Source: Onthophagus taurus
Taxonomy: Eukaryota > Arthropoda > Insecta > Coleoptera > Scarabaeidae
NCBI RefSeq assembly: GCF_036711975.1
Contig: NC_091972.1
Coordinates: 33,175,001 to 33,239,000 of the forward strand
Reading direction: 5' to 3'
DNA length: 64,000 nucleotides
The notes beneath the pieces are model-generated. The model had not been told where the DNA came from, did no database searches, and saw only the letters and a program-made list of their open reading frames with translations. This document shows positions 44,101 to 54,121 of the stretch, one piece after another; within the stretch, counting starts at the first letter, position 1; every line of letters starts with the position of its first letter. The position numbers were made by a program, and so were the translations under genes.

Positions 44101-47100
44101 TATTGAAACAGTTGTTTTTTATTGCTCACCAAAAAAACTGTTGTACGAATGGTACTCAATGAAAACGGACAACAATTAATAGACTTCTGCTTCAAAAAGC
44201 AACTAATGAGAAATATCCATCGCAAATACTAGCCGTAATAGCATTCACATCCATCAGCATAAGAATGGATCATAAAATCTTATTATTAATCATATTGCCG
44301 TAAATTAATTAGCAATATTAACTATGAACTGCATGCAGCTCAAAGAAAGGTTTGGAAAATGCTTCGAAATCGAAAGAAGCTATTTAACGATGTAGAGACA
44401 AGAACAATATATTAATCACAAGAACTATTATTCGGATAGAAGAAATCAAAGAAAAACTGAAAAACAAGAAATCTCCTGGAACTAACACCATGAACTTAAT
44501 GAATTGCTTCATTATGGAGTAACAGAAAAACTGTTTTAGTCAAAGTGCTGTGCCAGTCAAAAATATCAAATCTTACAAGTGTTATAAAAAGCAAAAGATC
44601 GCTCAATAACGGATGCTAATTCCGTTATGAAACAACTTAAAGAAAAATCCATTGTGTTCAACACATTTACAAAGAGGTGCAACAGCCGACATCACAAACA
44701 TAATATACATATTAAATACATACAACATAACTAATGTAAGGACCAGAGAAGAACTAATTATTAATGGACAAGATAATCGAGGCAGTGATAATATGGGATG
44801 CTGTCGACGCCATGACAATCGCCTACGCAGAGGATAACTTGCAATTACAACGACACAGATTCTATGAAGCGAGCGAAGTCCTGAACATTGCTGTCTGTAC
44901 TTCAAAACTACCGCCTCATCGAACAAGTCATGGTATTTACCTACTTGTGTTTGAATATTTCAAAAACTCACGATCCCGCAAAGGAATTACGCAAATTATG
45001 TTTTGAAGATGTCAGGCAGATAACGTCCGTTTTCACTGCTGTAGTCGATCCTCAAAGTTCCTCATCATCTTAACTTGTGCTGTGATAGCTTCTTTCAACT
45101 CTTTCAAATTTCTAGGTTTATCGATGTAGACTTTCGGCTTTAGGAGTCCCCATAAAAAATAATCAGGAGCCGTGAGTTCAGAGGAACAAGAGGGCAACGG
45201 CACATCACCGAAACGAGAGATTACTTGTCCAGGGAAAATACGACCCACAACTTGCGCAGCGGCTCTGGCTGTATGTGCTATGGCACAAACATTTCTTGTG
45301 TTAATTCTCCGTGGACGCAATTCATCGCTCGGACGTTACAGTTGCTTTTTGTACTTCTTCGATGAAATAAGGTCCAATCAATCCAAGACGACTTATAAAA
45401 CACCAAATGATGTGATGCCTTTCACGACGGTTTTCTGCTGCCCAATATCGGAAGTTCTGCTTGTTAACAGAACACTTCAAATGAAAACGAGCCTCATCGG
45501 TCATTATTATTACTGGTTCGTCAACAAAAATTACGTTAGTCGTGAAACCTTAGCTAATTAATTAATTAATCAATTTAATTTATTTTCAGAACTTTAAATA
45601 ATTTCACTTTTTCATTGTTAAATGGTAACATCTAAACTTAACTTTTTTATAACTAAACTTTTTTTCGTTTAAACAACAGCTGAGTTATTTTCATTTCAAA
45701 GACGCCCTTCTATTCTGCCTCACCCTGTACAAGACTTGCATCAGTCCAATAATGATTTACTGCATTGAAATAGGCGAAGACACAAGTAAACTAAGAGCGT
45801 GTTAAGAATAGCACAAATGAAGACTTTGAGAATAATCTTAGGAATGACCAAATGGGATAGAATTAAGACCTGCGATATGCGGAATGCAGGACATTGTGAG
45901 ATGGGAAGGCAACGCAAAAGATTTTGATACAACCACGTTCGTAGAATGCCAGATAACACATTGCCAAAAAAATGAGCTTATAAATAACCGTCCCAGAATC
46001 AGATCACCTTGCAGACCAAAGAGATGCAGACCAGACAGTCAACTTGTCAGGAAATACTTGAGGGGCAGAACTTATTTAATAACCACAAATCCAACGATCC
46101 AGTGAGAGAGAGAGAGAGAGAGGAAGAAGAAGAACCCAAAAACTTGTACTAATATATACGTTTAGAATATAAATCTCTACAAAAATACCCTTTACCCCAA
46201 AAAGGTAAAGATAGATTTTATATATTGTTGTGGTCGATCCGAAATTGCATCTGTTCTTCCTGTTGGAAAGAGGCAGACGTTTCGCCAATATCTCACCTAG
46301 CATCTTCAGTGCATTGTCATAGTCTCCTGTCTGCCGACAAAATCGTGAAGAATGTTTCGAATTATACAGGGTCCGGCAGTGAAACGGAAAGATTTCGTAA
46401 ATAATTTTATTGTTAAAGAATATTTTTTTAAATATTTTTTAATGCATTAATGGAAAATAAGAGAGTAGCCATTTGGTTTACAATGTAAAAAAAAATATTT
46501 TTTGTATACTACATCCGCCAAATGTCTTCCGTTACAATTTATGCATTCTTGGAGTCGTGCCTGAAAGTTTTGCATAACTCTGCAAAAAAGAAGTTGCAGG
46601 CGGTTAGGTCGGGAGACTGAGGGGGCCAACTGATATCCCCGTTTCAAAGCATTTACAGCATTCATTGAAATTCTTGCAGTGTGACTTGTTGCCCCGTCTT
46701 GTTGAAAAAGTGTGTGTTCATTCACTGGAAAGCCTTCAAGTTGTGGTGTGAGAAAATTCTGAATCATTGCAACGTGTCGTACAGAATTAACGGTATCGGC
46801 ATTTTCAGCATTATTCTCAAAAAATATGGACCGATGATTCCATTTGACGAAATCTCACCATTTTGAAAATAGGCTTTAACTGCGTAACCACGATGCCTGC
46901 CCGTCCAACGCTCCATTGTAAACTAAATGGCAAAACATGCAGGTCTTGGCAAATCGGCTACTTTCTTCCCCATCACTTCGCGGCCCGCTGTAAACCCTAC
47001 CTCAAATCTTTCCTTTTCACTGCCGGACCCTGTATATCTCGTATTATTTTATATTACACTGTTGGAAATAATTCACGAGCACACCCTATATAATCTGAAC

Positions 47101-49397
47101 GCGTGAAGATAAATCCATAATATTTACGGAGCACAAAGCTTTACTGTAGACGAGTTTATTCAGCGAGTTTCGAGTTGTTCCGTCGCGGCATTGTTGACTG
47201 AGCCGCCCTTCCAAGTGGAACATTCCGTCGCTATGGACACCGAAGTGGATGGAAAATACCGGTCGTTTTTAGTGTGGTGTGAGGGACCACATTGTTATCG
47301 TACTCTGTGCGCAATGGATGAGCGATCGCGTTACTTAAGCGAGTTTGGGCGAGGAATGTTTGTGGGTATGTACATTGAGGGTGTATCGTTCCGTGAAATT
47401 GCGCGTCGTCTCGAGCGGTCGTTATCGGCAGTGCAACGGGCATGGCGAGAATGGTCTGAGGTAGGACATAGGTACCTACAGCCGCGGCCCTGCGCGACCC
47501 CAGCACACGAGGATCGCACTCTTGTGCTCAGCGCTTTAGCGTCGTGGGCGTCCTCCTCAAGGCAACTTGGAGCTGTTCGGCCACCGGCAGGGGAAGGCTC
47601 ACTCACTACGCGAACTGTATGGCGGCGTTTGGTAGATAGTGGACTGCGCGCGCGTCGTGCGATACAGCGGATTCCAGTAACACCCGAGCACCGCAGCATA
47701 CGTCACGAGTGGGTCAACGCTAGGCATTAGTGGGTTGCCGAGTAGAGGGACATTTTGTTTTCCGACTAATCAAGATTCGAATTGAGCACCGGTGATGCGC
47801 GAATTTTAGTTCGTCGGAGACGTGGTGATCGTCTACTCGAGCAGTGCGTGCAAGAATGCCCTATCCACCGACAACCGAGCATTATGGTATGGGGTGCTAT
47901 TACACATGGTGGACGTACATGTCTGCTGCGTGTATAGCAGACCATGACGGGTCAACGATACGTAGATGAGGTGCTACGGTCCGTTGTGCTTCCCTACGTT
48001 CGACGGCGTCCAGGTCTCCTATACATGCACGACAACGTCCGAACGCACATCGGGCGTATTGTACAGACCTTTGTGGAAGAGCATCTTATACGAATGCTAT
48101 GGAGGCGAGTTGAGGTGGCATAGTTGGCCATCCCTCTCGCTACAATACAGCGACTTATAGACTCCATGCCACGTCGTGTAGCGATGGTACGCGAAGCTCA
48201 CGGGGGATACTCTCGCTATTGATGTTATATCTCCCAGCAGAGTTGTGCCGCTCTCCATGTGAGAGTAAGTTACACTACTTTAGTACTACTTCCATACCAA
48301 ATTTTATTCCGCTAGACACACGCGTTCAGATTATACAGGGTGTACTCGTGAATTATTTCCAACAGTGTATGTTCTGGTATTTGGAAAGATAATGTTATTA
48401 GAGACTACAACAACGCACTGAAGATGCCAGGTGAGATCTTGGCGAAACGTCTGCCCCTTTCCAAAGGGAACCAACAGGAAGATCGGAAGAAATCTCGGAT
48501 GGACCACAACAACACACGCACTTCTCTATCCGTGAAACACTACGCATTACCTACCATAGATTTTATGTGTGTATACGTTTATGTGAAACAGTACAATATT
48601 TTACATAAAAACAAATAGACGAAGTTATCTGGTTTTTATAACATTCTGGTGCGAACTCTTATCCTCAGAGTATCAACTAAATCTCGTTCCATCTTTTCCA
48701 ATGCATTTATAAGATCAGATAAATCCTCACTCCATCACTACCATCGTCACTGAATGGTAGTTTTCGATTGGCAACGCCCACTTTAAAATTAGTATTTCTT
48801 TTATTTTTTGAGAACATCAATAAATATATTAATTACCACATTTTTCCTAAATATACAACTTAGTTTTTGGTATTCATATCAATTCAATGAAGCAAGTATC
48901 AAAATAAAATTTTAGGTATGTTTAAAATTCATATAAATAATTAATAGACGTAAAATTTATATACTTACATCTGTAAATGTTTCAGGTGTATTCGGCCCAA
49001 TATTCAAAATAAACTCTTCAGATTTTTTCACATCCTCACTTTTAATTTCCAATGGCGGTTCAATCCGAATCAAATTATTCACAATAGAATAAATCGATTC
49101 GTGTATATTTTGCCAAATATCTGGAATTTTTTCCTTTTTCTCGCTACAAAATCATTGTTTTAATATTGATTAATCCGAAATTTAAATAATAATTTACTCC
49201 TCGGAAAAACCGTTAATATGCAAAATCTTCATCTGTTTGATAATCGTCGTTTTACCCGATTCCCCGGTTCCAAGTAAAAGCAATTTAATTTTCGTCGAAT
49301 ACGCTTTAAAATCCTTTTTGAGTTGCTCATCAATCTTTTTCGAATGGGATTCTGCTTCCACATCATCCGGATGTTTCGGATTTAAACACATGAACAT
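35167..49397 (-). CDS. Galphaf: G protein alpha subunit, Galphaf type, seven coding exons
   Basis: Heterotrimeric G-protein alpha subunit: a GTP-switched transducer at the inner plasma membrane. Exons in gene order: 49397-49198, 49143-48969, 41593-41496, 41433-41232, 41180-41050, 35608-35422, 35361-35167. Phases agree and total 1188 nt (395 aa). G1 is [18 protein letters not shown], the switch-I arginine and threonine lie in [10 protein letters not shown]3 is [14 protein letters not shown]4 is FFNKQD, G5 is TIATDT. EEYCDHV..LW, the [12 protein letters not shown] region and [12 protein letters not shown] point to the insect Galphaf subgroup near Gs. The C-terminus (NTKNIIL) diverges from standard receptor-coupling tails. 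Met1 or Met3 could start; Cys4 may be lipidated. Introns of 7.4 kb and 5.4 kb hold transposons and a tandem array. Confidence 0.92.
36080..37500. repeat. Tandem array of ~37-38-bp units in a Galphaf intron
   Basis: About 1.4 kb of repeats of the type AGAGAGTCCGTAACAGAGTC followed by CGGCAGTCAGTTCCAGAC, with a variant GGCAGGAGTTCCAGAC; roughly 35-40 diverged units. Strand composition is strongly GA-rich on plus, hence CT-rich in the Galphaf pre-mRNA. Less regular AGTTC/GAGTT-rich DNA continues to about 37720. Minus-strand open frames within it are artefacts of the repeat period. Confidence 0.92.
37721..38059. other. Intronic spacer, no feature seen
   Basis: Unique AT-rich intron sequence between the tandem array and an RTE-like fragment. 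Confidence 0.4.
38060..38810 (-). pseudogene. RTE-like LINE ORF2 fragment
   Basis: On the minus strand, [20 protein letters not shown] then [17 protein letters not shown] corresponds to the RT stretch normally reading QG..LSP.LF...M..I and ending in the YADD box, here decayed to CCNN. Further along, shifted frames give [20 protein letters not shown], the conserved 3' tail of a common insect LINE that also appears at 45.7-46.1 kb. Dead and fragmentary. Confidence 0.7.
38811..39974. other. Intronic stretch without a supported gene
   Basis: Only short unrecognised frames, the longest 38925-39110 on minus. Nothing matches a family I know. Confidence 0.4.
39975..40162 (+). pseudogene. Jockey-like RT fragment
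   Basis: [20 protein letters not shown] then [20 protein letters not shown] matches the start of a Jockey-type RT domain (SxGPDGIPxxFLK...LSxPLxxIFNxSL). No other part of the element is recognisable nearby. Confidence 0.75.
40163..41049. other. Intronic stretch, nothing recognised
   Basis: AT-rich part of the 5.4-kb Galphaf intron, immediately 3' (gene sense) of the exon 41050-41180. No transposon ends or coding blocks found. Confidence 0.4.
41594..42789. other. Intronic stretch, no supported feature
   Basis: AT-rich intron. Two plus-strand frames (42226-42426 and 42488-42793) have no family resemblance I can defend. They may be a decayed 5' part of the piggyBac relic that follows. Confidence 0.35.
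42790..43880 (+). pseudogene. piggyBac transposase remnant (second family)
   Basis: Plus-strand reading gives [20 protein letters not shown] near 42868, [23 protein letters not shown] near 43170, IQAPDLGVA, then [13 protein letters not shown] and [20 protein letters not shown] near 43365-43465 and a last block with [14 protein letters not shown] (third D) near 43540. This order is piggyBac. It differs in sequence from the copy at 30.6 kb. Many stops; the segment with the second catalytic D appears deleted. The long minus-strand frame at 42716-43306 is only its antisense. Confidence 0.8.
43881..44129. other. Short intronic spacer
   Basis: No recognisable feature. Confidence 0.35.
44130..46136 (+). 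pseudogene. RTE-like LINE remnant, interrupted by a mariner
   Basis: In order on plus: [16 protein letters not shown] (endonuclease end, 44155), [19 protein letters not shown] (RT start, 44440), [20 protein letters not shown] (YADD region, 44820) and [12 protein letters not shown] (44960). After a mariner at about 45003-45727 come [20 protein letters not shown] and [19 protein letters not shown], then RMPD-type words. The end near 46100-46136 is GAGAGA then GAAGAAGAA, the simple-repeat tail of these LINEs. The order is complete but every part is broken. Confidence 0.75.
45003..45727 (-). pseudogene. Tc1/mariner transposase remnant
   Basis: Minus-strand frames read [11 protein letters not shown] (first catalytic D), [40 protein letters not shown] and [20 protein letters not shown] (third acid). 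The right end, CACCCTG followed by TA at 45721-45729, looks like a mariner tip; the left end is lost. Stops and a frameshift are present. It splits the RTE-like LINE. Confidence 0.75.
46205..46366 (-). repeat. Penelope-type terminal segment (left, inverted)
   Basis: Minus strand reads CTGAAGATGCTAGGTGAGAT then ATTGGCGAAACGTCTGCC and CAACAGGAAGAACAGATGC. The CTGAAGA...GGCGAAACGTC pattern is a hallmark of Penelope-like element ends and resembles a hammerhead core (CUGANGA, stem, GAAA). A similar segment in the opposite orientation lies at 48390-48520. Confidence 0.6.
46367..47032 (-). mobile_element. Short Tc1/mariner element with CAGGGTCCGGCAGTG ends
   Basis: 666 bp between TA dinucleotides (46365-46366, 47033-47034), with inverted ends CAGGGTCCGGCAGTGAAACG / TTCACTGCCGGACCCTG. 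Inside, minus-strand frame 46447-46767 reads [19 protein letters not shown] (second catalytic D) and words that align with the mariner C-terminus, with frameshifts. An internally deleted, dead copy. Confidence 0.85.
47057..48367 (+). mobile_element. Tc1-like element, GC-richer than surroundings
   Basis: The ends CACTGTTGGAAATAATTCAC and GTGAATTATTTCCAACAGTG are perfect 20-bp inverted repeats; the inner inverted word TCTGAACGCGTG/CACGCGTTCAGA extends them. TA on both sides (47055-47056, 48368-48369). The body is markedly GC-richer than the AT-rich intron around it, suggesting a young insertion or horizontal transfer. Confidence 0.9.
47310..48222 (+). pseudogene. Tc1-like transposase, broken
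   Basis: The first part reads [20 protein letters not shown] and [15 protein letters not shown] (DNA-binding helices), [20 protein letters not shown], then a stop. After it: ILFSD followed by a stop where the conserved E should be, [37 protein letters not shown], and [20 protein letters not shown] with the second D. The PDLNPIE segment with the third catalytic acid is not recognisable, so it is inactive. Confidence 0.85.
48390..48520 (+). repeat. Penelope-type terminal segment (right)
   Basis: CTGAAGATGCCAGGTGAGAT then CTTGGCGAAACGTCTGCCCC and CAACAGGAAGATCGGA. Opposite in orientation to 46205-46366; the GCCAGG...CTTGGC words can pair as stem II of a hammerhead-like fold, with GAAA following. 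The open frame 48424-48618 has no family match. Confidence 0.6.
48521..48968. other. Intronic stretch, nothing recognised
   Basis: AT-rich intron between the Penelope-type segment and the Galphaf exon 48969-49143. Confidence 0.4.
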
Positions 49398-50260
49398 ATT
49401 TATTGACGAATATTCAACGAATATTCACTTGTATTTTAACTTTTTAATTTGACTAGATTGAAAATCACTCAGGGAACACGACGACTATTTTTTAAGCGGA
49501 TATCCTTTCATTTTTGCTTCAACATTTTTATCGAATGTTTTATTTGGCACTAATATCGTTCACACATACACATACCACATTGCTTTCTGGAACTTGTAGC
49601 AATCCGTCGTAATCTTATCGTGATGTCGATATGCGGAGACACACACATAAATAAATTACTTACTTAGAGGATGTTATCTATCAAGTGCTTTCAATCTATT
49701 GCTTATTACTTACTCTATATGTATTTTAAGTTGGGAAGATAGTAAATTTTACAACTCTATTTCTATACATTATTAAAAAGATTTATTAATAAATTGTTAT
49801 AAAATATTATTTTAATGATTGATCCAACTATTATTAACTTAATCTAACATAATTTACGACTTTATTTTATTGACTTATTTTTTCTCTAATAACATCATCC
49901 TTCCAAATGTAAACCAGAACATAATATAAAATAATACGAGCTATATAATTCGAAGCCTTCTTCATGATTTTGTCACCCCATACGTATAACAATTGAGTAG
50001 CCTAACACCACCGACCACAGAACATCCACCCCTCTAAAAGAGGATTGAATACATCGCAGTATACCCTTTGCTGGTCTTAAGCCCGCATTAAACCGGAGGG
50101 ATTTGAGATTGGCCAGCCATCTACCTTTTGGAAAACAAAGACAAAGGCTCATAGGACGCAACGACAAACCTCAGAACTGAACGGATACACGATGACGAAC
50201 TACGTGAGAAACAAGACAAAAGCAAGGATTATGAGGCGTGAAAAAAAAAACAGGATCAAA
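49398..50260 (-). promoter_or_regulatory. Upstream region of Galphaf
   Basis: 5' flank and UTR of the G alpha gene on the minus strand. It is AT-rich, with no clear TATA box. After about 49960, plus-strand words suggest decayed LINE 5' sequence. The transcription start cannot be fixed. Confidence 0.35.
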
Positions 50261-50590
50261 TGAAACTTGAGTGCTTAAATGCAAGATCGCTTAACAACAA
50301 AGGACAAGAAATATTATTGGAACTACAGTTACACAGAATAGATTTATGTGTCATCACCGGAACAAAGAAAGGAACAACTTAATAATCCAACTACACACTG
50401 ATCTTTCCAGGGAGAAATAAACGGGCAGCATCTGGTACAAGAATGTTCATATCAAACAAGGTGGCACATTTAATAACCAATATTACATATTCCAACGATA
50501 AGCATACGCTAACAACAAATATACATCATATCCACCTCATAACACATGAGATTGTTAAAGGAATACATAACCGAACCTTTCTGGCAGACT
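50261..50590 (+). pseudogene. RTE-like LINE endonuclease start
   Basis: MKLECLNARSLNNKGQEILL then LQLHRIDLCVITGTKKGTT matches the opening of an apurinic-type LINE endonuclease (N.RSL.NK..EI...L....D....TET). The glutamate of TETK is changed to G. Later words (FPGRNKRAASGTRMFISNK) also fit. The catalytic remainder is lost. Confidence 0.65.
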
Positions 50591-50636
50591 TGCTTAATGA
50601 AATGGACTTAATTTTCTTCATATTTTAACTCAGTGT

Positions 50637-51510
50637 TTGTTTGATATTGTTCACGTGGTTTTGACAGTATTCTTTTCCCGATCGTGGTGTGGCCAAAAAG
50701 TCGGGCGAAATTCGGGCGGCGTGCAGTGCGACTTTTGCAGCTCGTGGTTTCATAACAGAAATCCCCAAGGGGTCCTGCCACGCTTAGCGCACTTGGCGCG
50801 TCGTGGAAATGTAAGGCCTGTCGATGACCTGAGTCCAGACGCAGATCATCTCTTTTCTGTCCTGCTGCTCCTCCTGTATCTTCTTTACCTGCCGCTACTC
50901 TGGAATCTGTTCTGGATGCGGTCGGAAAAATTCGCTCTGATCTGAAGTCACTGAACATTAGATATGCGGAATCTGTACAGTTTTGCAGCAATAAAGTATC
51001 GGAGTTCGAGGGTGTTATAGGCAAGCTTCATAATCAATTCAAGCTTGTTGAAAAAATCACTGCTGAAAACGTCACAGAAAAAGAGAGATCGTTAATTTAA
51101 CTAGTCGTGTCTCAGAATTGGAACAATATTCCAGGCGCAGCAACCTCGAAATACAAGGAATTCCTCAGAAGAACAACGAGGATCTGGTGAAGGTTCTCTC
51201 TTCAATTGGTGAATCCTTGGATGTCTTCATCTCACCTTCCGACGTCGATGCGATCCATCGGGTTCCTCAAGGTCCCGGCAGAGCTTCCAATTCGGACCCG
51301 AAAGCAATTGTGGTTTGTGTTTGTAGTCGCATCGTTCGCGATCAGCTTCTTGCTGCTGCCAAGTTGCGGAGACGATCGACTCCGAAGGATTCTGGCCCTG
51401 GTTTGTCCATTGATGGGATTTCGTCTTACCCTAGCGAAAAAAATCCTCTTTGGGAGAGCCAAGAAGATGGCCAGGGAGAAGAAGTACAAATATGTGGTTT
51501 ACTCTGATAT
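50637..51510 (+). pseudogene. LINE ORF1 fragment (PHD finger, coiled coil, RRM-like)
   Basis: Shifted frames give VQCDFCSSWFHN (PHD-type finger), a helical stretch around 50960-51060, ELEQYSRRSNLEIQGIPQKN and DVDAIHRVPQGPGRA, then KKILFGRAKKMAREKKYKYV. This is the ORF1 layout of CR1/Jockey-type LINEs: zinc finger, coil, then RNA-binding core with QYSRRxNLEIxGIP. It is GC-richer than its surroundings and broken by at least three frameshifts. ORF2 does not follow; a Penelope-like element starts at about 51706. Confidence 0.75.
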
Positions 51511-51759
51511 AATAACCAAAACTAAGGCTAGACGTAGGTATTTGCTGCTATATAAAAGACATAATCTTCACTTTTATCATAATAAATTTAAGGAACATAT
51601 ATATGAGTATATACCATATACATAACAAATTTTGAGCAAAGTATACAGGAAAACGGCTCTAGCTTCTGGTCATTCATTAAAAGTCGAAAGAATAGTAAGA
51701 AGGAAGAAAAATAATCTCAGGAAACGCGACCAATTTTTCAAGGATTTAATAAAACAGCC

Positions 51760-51816
51760 TCTTTTTTTCTATACCAAGCTTTCGGAATCTTTTTTATTCC
51801 TTCATCAGGGTTACTG
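51760..51816 (-). ncRNA. Hammerhead-like motif (3' end of the Penelope-like element)
   Basis: Minus strand reads CTGATGA, a 5-bp stem (GGAAT/ATTCC) with a 7-nt loop, then GAAA and GCTTGGTA. This is the core order of a hammerhead ribozyme. Stem III is weak (a G.G mismatch) and I cannot draw a convincing stem I, so cleavage activity is doubtful. Confidence 0.5.
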
Positions 51817-52252
51817 AACAAATGAAAACAAAGCAATGAAACAACAATTCTAATCAGTCTAAAAATAAACTAATCTACTTACAAATGGAAAGCGATTTAA
51901 TCAGCTCAAGCAACACCGGCATTCATTCGCGTCAAAAAGCTTCAAAAAACAAACTTTATTGTTAACAATGAACCAAGTTCACTTCAAAGTAACCAAACAC
52001 GTTAAAATCTTTTACAACCAAAATGGCTGTGACTTAAAGAATCCGAACGTTACAACTAAAACGTTGAAAAATAAAAACCGTAAAAACTTGACTTGAACAT
52101 TTACACCAGTCACCCGGCAGAGGCGCTGCGTAACAAATTGCAAAATTGAATTAAATGAGATACAAAACACAAAAGTTAAAAAATATTATATAAGAAAGTT
52201 AAAGTATAAAAATTTTTAAACCTACGTTAAATTTATAAACAATAATATGTAA

Positions 52253-52937
52253 TTAGAAAAAAAGAGATGCCTCATTAACATTGGACTGCCAATTATTGGA
52301 TAAAAGGTAACTATAAATTGAGCTTAAATTATCGATATCAGTTCTAAAGTTAACTGGTTTTATTTCTTTGTTAATATAGACCATCTCTAAAAATAACCTT
52401 TTTTGGTATACTTGTTCCCTTTCTATGATAGTTGTATTATTAAAATCAAAATGGTGACCTTCATTAACATGATGGGCAACTAAAACACTTTTTTTCTAAT
52501 TTCTAGCTACGCAATCTCTTTTATGCTGGTTAATTCTATTCGATAGATACTGTGTAGTGGTACCAATATATGCACCATTACAATTATTACAAGGTATTCT
52601 GTAAATTACGTGAGACTGGGCTAGAAGGGGAACATGATCCTTGGTTTTAGAGAACAAACAAGAAAGAGGCCTACCATTAAATTTTGCAAATTTTATAGAG
52701 TCAGTCATCAGAACAGACATCAACTGAGGTGTTAAGTTGGGAACGAAGGGGATTTTCATGTATGTAAAACTTGGAACAACTGAGAGGTTCCCTTGAGGAC
52801 TGTTAGAACTGTCAGTATTCCTGAGATTAACAAAGGGTGAATGAAAATTATTGTTATGATTGAGTATACCAAGCAAGAGGGGAGCATAGAGCATAGAAGT
52901 GAGGTTGTTGAGTGTGGGTCGTTTCCTTGGTGCTCTT
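52253..52937 (-). pseudogene. GIY-YIG endonuclease of the Penelope-like element
   Basis: The frame ending at 52496 contains SHVIYRIPCNNCNGAYIGTT and TQYLSNRINQHKRDCVARN, a GIY-YIG nuclease with the CxxC insert usual in Penelope-like elements (VIYRIPC...YIG). Immediately after, one frameshift leads into LVAHHVNEGHHFDFNNTTII and EREQVYQKRLFLE..YI up to a stop at 52253, which completes the domain. The break is small. Confidence 0.85.
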
Positions 52938-53348
52938 CAATAAAGTGATTTTTGACCGGTCTTTTCTCGAGCTACAAGCTTGAAACTTGTACCATAGTAC
53001 GTAAAATTTACTTCTTTATTTATTTTGCAACTTTTATTTGATTAATTTTGCGTGATTTGCGCCTGCTATATTTGTTTGTTTCTCGATTTTTGCGTTATAC
53101 GTATAATTTTCCACTTGCTTTTTTTTTTTTTTTTCTTTTTTTGCGGAGGAGTGTTCGCTCCGACCAGTACTTATCCTGTCTCTCTCTTTCCCCTATAATA
53201 TTTGTTTCATCCTTTAATTCTTTTATGTACTAGTTCCGTTGCCTTTTCTGGTTTGTTTTTAAAGTCGCCGCGACGGGCACCGCTGGCGTGAAGGAAGTAA
53301 CCCTTTTGTATATCCTATTATTTGCCTTAATTTACCCCAATTAGCAGT

Positions 53349-54119
53349 ATGCAATTAACATGTAGTTGTTGTAATAATTCCTCTGATGAGCGTTATTTTC
53401 TTGAATGTTCCGTCTGTCTTAAAGTGTTTCAACTCGGCTGCATTGATCTATCTAAAGCGGAAGCTAGTAAAATACGAAATAATTTGGGGTTAACTTGGTC
53501 CTGCAAGACCTGTAGAGGTATCACTGCAAATTTTACGGAATTAAAACAAATTATTATTACTTTGAGGGATGAAATAAGGGATCTTAAAGCTAGTTTTAAT
53601 AAATTGCCGGCGCCCGCTTTATCGCCTGTTGATTTTGAGAAAATTATTCAGGAGGTAGTCGATCGCAATAGCCGCAGGAATAATGTTGTAGTATATGGGC
53701 TAAAGGAACCGGTTGGTATGTCAAAAGCCAATCAAGCTGAGTTTGACTCTCGTTCGGTTACTGAGATTTTTTCGAATATAGATGTGAAGTGTGATAGCGA
53801 TTTTACTGTTCATCGGTTGGGCAAGTTTGATGCAACCAATCCAAACCTTTGTCGGCCAATTAAAGTTCGCTTACCTAATGAAACATCAGTTTCCGTATTA
53901 ACAAGGAATTCTAAAAAACTTAAATCACTGGATAAATTTAAGCACATTTCTATCTCTTCTGATAGGACACCGATGCAGAGTGCCCTTTATCGAACAGTAA
54001 GGTCCGATCTGAATAGGAGGATAGCTGACGGTGAATCTAATTTGTTTATAAAATACGTCAAAGGAATTCCAACTATTGTCAACCGTAATAACGCTGCTGA
54101 TTCGTCTGCTTTAAACTAA
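53349..54119 (+). CDS. LINE ORF1 protein (PHD finger and RNA-binding core)
   Basis: 256 aa, uninterrupted. Residues 4-56 form a PHD-type finger (CSCCNNSSDERYFLECSVCL ... WSCKTC), 60-85 a coiled coil (ELKQIIITLRDEIRDLKASF), and from about 100 an RRM-like core with RNSRRNNVVVYGLKEP and HRLGKF. This is the ORF1p layout of Jockey/CR1-type LINEs, thought to bind the element RNA. The first ATG (53349) follows a leader without longer frames. ORF2 starts 2 bases after its stop in another frame. Confidence 0.9.
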   Translation: MQLTCSCCNNSSDERYFLECSVCLKVFQLGCIDLSKAEASKIRNNLGLTWSCKTCRGITANFTELKQIIITLRDEIRDLKASFNKLPAPALSPVDFEKIIQEVVDRNSRRNNVVVYGLKEPVGMSKANQAEFDSRSVTEIFSNIDVKCDSDFTVHRLGKFDATNPNLCRPIKVRLPNETSVSVLTRNSKKLKSLDKFKHISISSDRTPMQSALYRTVRSDLNRRIADGESNLFIKYVKGIPTIVNRNNAADSSALN

Positions 54120-54121
54120 AA

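Noticed and set aside
47331..47699. Minus-strand frame inside the Tc1-like element
   Set aside because: Antisense of the transposase; the GC-rich codons leave few stops on the opposite strand.
51206..51625. 139-codon plus-strand frame
   Set aside because: Mostly an out-of-frame reading of the LINE ORF1 fragment; only a short part (near KKILFGRAKKMAREKK) is in the true frame and was used there.
53048..53233. 61-codon frame upstream of LINE ORF1
   Set aside because: Pyrimidine-rich leader of the LINE; the phenylalanine run comes from a poly-T tract.
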